Origin: Cerioporus squamosus
Lineage: Eukaryota > Basidiomycota > Agaricomycetes > Polyporales > Polyporaceae
DNA length: 20,305 nt
Assembly (NCBI GenBank): GCA_022592435.1
Contig: JABYQS010000499.1
Coordinates: 1 to 20,305 of the forward strand
Reading direction: 5' to 3'
This document shows, one piece after another, positions 16,473 to 20,305 of this stretch. Under the pieces are notes generated by a model. That model was not told the origin of the DNA, made no database searches, and saw nothing but the letters and a program-made list of their open reading frames with translations. The translations under genes were made by a program, and so were the position numbers. Every line of letters begins with the position of its first letter. The first letter of the stretch is position 1.

Positions 16473-18447
16473 CCTTAGAGAGGTCGCGGACGTACCATAG
16501 GACAGGGTGGGGCTCGCCTTGGCGCCTCACAGTCGGCAGGCGCGGGAGGCCAATTCTAAAGCCCGTCTCGCCCGTTACCTCGGTGATCACCTGCTCCATC
16601 CGGCCACGGATACTCCTCACCATGTTCTCCGGCGGGACTCCCTTGACCTTCGGGATCCTCACACCGATGACCGTCTTCTCGCCCGAGACCTTCTTCATGT
16701 CCCTTACATAGTTCATGTCCGATCCCGCCGCAACACTATCCGGATTGCTGAAGTGGAGAGTCGGGAAGCCATCGCGGGGCTTGGGCATCATCGGGTGGAT
16801 AACGTACCGCTGCTGCGGCGCGTCCTGGGCGCGGAGCGTCGCGGTCTGCTGCATAGGTTGCCCCATCATCGAGACACGTCTGGTTAGGGGGTTGATCACC
16901 ACGGGCGCCGGCGTAGAGTGGCGCAGGGTGCTCGTCCTGTTCTCTCTGCGCCGCCAACTGCTCCGCCAGGAGCCTATCAACATCCAACCCAACCTCCTCC
17001 TCGAAGTTGCTGTTGGGGCGCGGTTCCGCGTTCCTGTTCGCCGCTGGAGGGGCACTCCCGCGCAGACCGTTAGGTACGTCCATCGATACAGGTCCCTCAC
17101 GCGCCAGGCACCCAACCAGCTGCTGGTGCTCATTGATCCTTCTCAGTCCTTGGTTTCGCAGCCCAGTAGTGTTCCTTGCTTGCGCACGCGCATGCACTCC
17201 GGCCTAGGTGTTCGTCCTCGGACGCACTGGGGCTGAGAAGAGGGCTGCCACATAGGGTGTGGGGCGCCGCTGAGGGCGGGCGTCTCGGGGCGGGCTGAAG
17301 ATGTCGTGTTCTTGGTGCGGGGTCTGGAAAGCGAACTGGCGAGCCAGGGCATCTCTACCACCAGCAGGGTGCAGGGGCACATTCAAGGTCGCACTTCCTC
17401 GTGTGTCAGTGCCTTGTCCAGCCACGCGCTGCACCGCATCCTGCGGCGGGTGATCTCCATTTCCATTCCACTCGGAGCGCCCGACGGAACGGAGTTACCG
17501 GACAGGATGTTTGCCGGCGGCACCGCAATGGGATCACCAGGGTTATAGTAGTTACTATTCGAGAGGTGCGGCGGGGGCGGAGTCCTTCGCAGTGGCGCAG
17601 GAGGCAGGCAGGGAGCGGGGAAGGGGACGGGGGTCCTGTCTCGTTGGTCGCAAACGTGAAGGAAAAAGCCACCAACATTGGGAGGGTGGGACACCTTCGG
17701 CGCCGCTCACCCAGTTCTCGTGCTAGACGCGAGCGTAACAACATCATGCGTCCCAACGCCAGCCTCATGCATCTCCTCAGCTCAAGATGTCCTCCGGTTC
17801 CCGACTGGCTGCTGGAGGGCAGCACCACGCCGCTTCTTCTTCGTCGCAACCCTCCAGGGTCCACCGTTGTCTAGGAAGGTGCGTCCGCCACGTCTCCAAT
17901 TGTGCTGCCGTCCATACTCTGGTGGGGCTGTGGTGCCAGGTTTCTTTGGACACAGTCGGGCGTGACCACCGGCATCCAGGTCAGCGACTGCTGGCTCTGT
18001 GACTGTGGAGCCAGGAAGTTCACCTCCGCCCACAGGACACGAGGTTGTCCCAGCGGCGGAGAGGGGTTCTGCTGAGGCACCGATGAGGGCAGGATCGAGC
18101 TCGGGGGAGTGACATCTGCTAGGTGCGTGCAAGGTTAGGCGCAGTTTGCTAACATGGTCGTTAGACTTACGTCCTGCCCCCACGGGTTCTGCTCTACTGA
18201 AACCTCCATCCTAACGTCGGCATCCTGTGCCACGAAAGTCTGGGTGCCAACCGGCGACGGGATCGGGGACACCGATGTCTGAGTCTGGAGAAGCCCACCG
18301 GTCTCAGTGGCGAGGCCATCCCCACCTCCATAGGGCTCTGCTGGTCGTACGAAGCGATTGGATCTCACCAGACTCCACCAATGCCTCGCGTACAAGCTGG
18401 CGTGCTGGGGGGGCTTTCTGTGGCGGAGGGTTGTTTCTGTTGTCCAT
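16473..18447 (-). pseudogene. Remnant of an unrecognised gene, frame-broken and cut by the second element
   Basis: A start candidate ATG at 18447 opens with MDNRNNPPPQKAPP and reads to about 18355, where the frame changes to one running to the donor at 18170 (GTQTFVAQDADVRMEV). An intron follows (18170-18119). Downstream, protein-like pieces lie in different frames: LGQPRVLWAEVNFLAPQ (18050-17990), PPANILSGNSVPSGAPSG (17530-17460), the stretch to about 17204 with FAFQTPHQEHDIFSPP, EEEVGLDVDRLLAEQLAAQ (17020-16950), and the best conserved-looking end, 16910-16473, with KPRDGFPTLHFSNPDSV, GEKTVIGVRIPKVKG and HPVLWYVRDLSKVL. The LTR interrupts right after the last. No family is assigned; a repeat-borne ORF common to Agaricomycetes is possible. 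TTTAAA at 18559-18564 could be its promoter. The frame breaks may include further introns I cannot resolve. Confidence 0.5.
18119..18170 (-). other. 52-bp spliceosomal intron
   Basis: Donor GTAAGT at 18170-18165, branch site CCTAACC at 18139-18133 and acceptor CCTAG ending at 18119. Length and signals are typical of basidiomycete introns. Phase 0 joining gives an early stop in the next exon as written, in keeping with a decayed gene. Confidence 0.6.
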
Positions 18448-20305
18448 GGTCAGGTTAGTCCGCGGTCTGCGTCTGGCGTGTGGTTCGGCTGGCAGTGGCA
18501 CACCGGTTCGTGGTGGGGAGGGGGGGGCAAAGGAGGACGCGGGCGTCCCGCCAGTTCATTTAAAGGCCATCCTAGGTCAGGCATCATCTTCTCTCTGTCT
18601 CGCGCTCAGGACTTAGCAGGGAAAATCCTCTCAGAAATTCAGTGCCGTGCAGCCACTATACATCCCGTCAAGTCCGGGGCTCACCCTCATGGCATGGGCG
18701 AGTTTCTGTTGCAGCGTAAGGTCCGTCCAGGCCAGGCTCGGGATGGTTACTCAACCAGGCTTCTTTGACTTCCAAATGCATCGCATTCCCATGGGCCATC
18801 TTGGCATCGCTCGGCATCAGCCACGCCATCCCCTCTCCTGCTGTCCTGCTCCTTCCCCCCGTTCACCATTCCTCCTCGTCCATCTCCACCTCTACGCTCA
18901 CCCATTAACATGCTGTCTCTCTGGTCCGTATCCCAAGGTCTTTCATCCTATCCCACTACAGGGTCCGGACTTAAGGTTCATTAAGTACGTCAAGCGCGCT
19001 GCACGCAAACTTACTCCATCTCGCCGCTGCTTCTCCGTCTTTGTTCTCACTATTCAACCTTCAGCCGCCATCTTTCTTCAAATTCTGTTGTCATTCCGTC
19101 TTTCTCCTCAAATTGCGCATACATATTCGACCAGGAAGCCCCAGTCCCGTGCCCACTGGTATTTACAGGTCTCCGTCCCGCACCTCCGGTCACGTGCGGC
19201 TCTATCGGGGATCCGCGTATTCCTTCCCATCTCCACGCGCTCCTCATCCGGGGACAAGATTGCCATGATACCCGGGATTAACAAGACGGTAAGTCTCACC
19301 TGCTTAACAGGATTTAAGTCGCACTCGTTACACAACTCGAAAGTCACCGCCCCCCCTCCCTTCCCTGCTACCGCGACAATTCTCCCTATGATGTGCGGGT
19401 CATAGGTGTCGTACCGCGGAAGACTACGGATGGTGCGTGGTAAGCGACCCTTGACAGAGCAAGGACTCTAACGCGGAGTCCCACCTGCAGAGGGATTGTC
19501 GGCGCTATGGGGACATCGTATTGATGCGTCTTGCTTCCAGCCGCACGCCATGGGACGGTGGGCTGTTCACATTCCTTCCATCGTGTGTCGACCGTTGTTG
19601 TCTTCGCTTCGCGGATCTCATTTCTTGGGGGCAGGATAGAGGAGTCTAGTGTCGTACAGACATGCTGGGGAATAAATTGAGTGTTGCGACACACACCATG
19701 CGCACGAGTTGGGCAGTACCATTCTCTGAGTTAATTTTTGGTGTAAGGATCGTGTTCCACTCGCAGATATTCTGCAAACGCAGGCGAGGAGGGAGTGTGT
19801 GCGTGCTCGTTTCAGTGGTTCGTGTCCAGTCCAGGAGGGGAGCGAGCGGGTTTAGGGGAGGGAGGAAGGAGGGTGATAGGAGGTTGGTTGTCCCAAGCTC
19901 ATAAGGCCTGTCTAGACACCCTTAAATCCCATGTCCAGATGCTTTAGGGTAGGCTCGGCACCTACATGGGCTCCAAGCTCTCCATACCCATAGACTGGTT
20001 CCATCCAGCTAAGTCAATCATTCGGTGGCCCACTCAGCACCATTCTCAACATTTCCTCACAGGGCGGTTCGGTGTGTTCCCTACCAGCACACGTTGTGTC
20101 CCCGTCCATCCTCTCTTCCAGTGCACCATGCTCACACAGTTTGCCAGCGTACTGTCCCCACTCTGGGATCCAGGTTCCGTCGTTCTGCACTCAAGCATTG
20201 CAACACACGCCGTTGCATCACCCGAAGGTGGTCTGGCCCAAAGGCCAAGCCGCCCGAAGGCATCAGACGCCTGAGGCAGTCGCACTGGCACTCACACTCG
20301 TTGCC
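18448..20305. other. 1.86-kb stretch without a supportable gene
   Basis: Open frames on both strands (the longest at 18647-19405, plus strand) show no domain, no consistent protein-like composition and no splice pattern that extends them. 18830-19110 is pyrimidine-rich on the plus strand. No tRNA cloverleaf, rRNA or LTR pair was found. A hairpin cluster lies at 20219-20277. Confidence 0.5.
20219..20277. other. Cluster of mini-hairpins with tetraloop-type loops
   Basis: On the minus strand: CACC(TTCG)GGTG at 20230-20219, TGGCC(TTTG)GGCCA at 20247-20234, GCC(TTCG)GGC at 20261-20252, and GCC(TCA)GGC at 20277-20269. The two TTCG loops closed by C-G are the very stable C(UUCG)G RNA tetraloop. GCATCA is repeated at 20215 and 20260. 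Confidence 0.6.

Noticed and set aside
16507..17236. Plus-strand ORFs opposite the gene remnant
   Set aside because: Arg-rich antisense shadows of the minus-strand segments with protein-like composition.
18647..19405. 252-codon plus-strand ORF
   Set aside because: Pro/Ser/Leu-rich composition of a pyrimidine-rich stretch; no domain, and a GTAAGT at 19290 has no convincing partner exon.

Overview
The window looks like repeat-rich nuclear DNA of a filamentous basidiomycete (Agaricomycete type). Evidence: a Pif1/Helitron-class helicase, a large Ty3/gypsy element with the Gag, RT and integrase style common in mushroom-forming fungi, a second LTR element with a Tf1/sushi-style self-priming signature, and a 52-bp intron with GTAAGT donor, CTAAC branch site and TAG acceptor. 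I see no bacterial operon structure, CRISPR array, rRNA or tRNA gene.

Layout. (1) 1-2190, plus strand: C-terminal helicase half of a probable Helitron transposase, open at the left edge. (2) 2191-3053: no gene, a few palindromes. (3) 3054-15349, minus strand: a complete-looking 12.3-kb Ty3/gypsy element with TG...CA LTRs of 1642 and 1621 bp. In element order it has 5' LTR, primer-binding site, an ATG-free leader, an intact Gag-protease ORF with a very long tail, a gap, RT-RNase H, an integrase region broken by several 1-nt frameshifts, a third ORF, a polypurine tract and the 3' LTR. The third ORF appears to continue, through a 94-bp intron that contains the polypurine tract, into an open frame inside the 3' LTR. 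(4) 15350-16472, minus strand: the 5' end of a second LTR element (482-bp LTR, self-complementary priming site, four large hairpins, an open frame with no ATG), cut off by the first element. (5) 16473-18447, minus strand: remains of an unrecognised gene with one clear intron and frame breaks, itself cut by the second element. (6) 18448-20305: no supportable gene; a cluster of tetraloop-type mini-hairpins lies at the right edge.

How it fits together. This is a nest: an old gene or repeat ORF was hit by a self-priming LTR element, which was in turn hit by the larger gypsy element. The gypsy LTRs are only about 0.7% diverged by eye, so that insertion is young, but its two flanks share no target-site duplication and do not match in content. 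The copy may therefore be a recombinant of two loci, or an assembly join. The most interesting signals are the LTR-embedded, apparently spliced third ORF; the self-priming architecture of the second element; and the near-total exclusion of ATG from the sense strand of both element leaders. All positions and motif calls come from reading the sequence; no database search was run.
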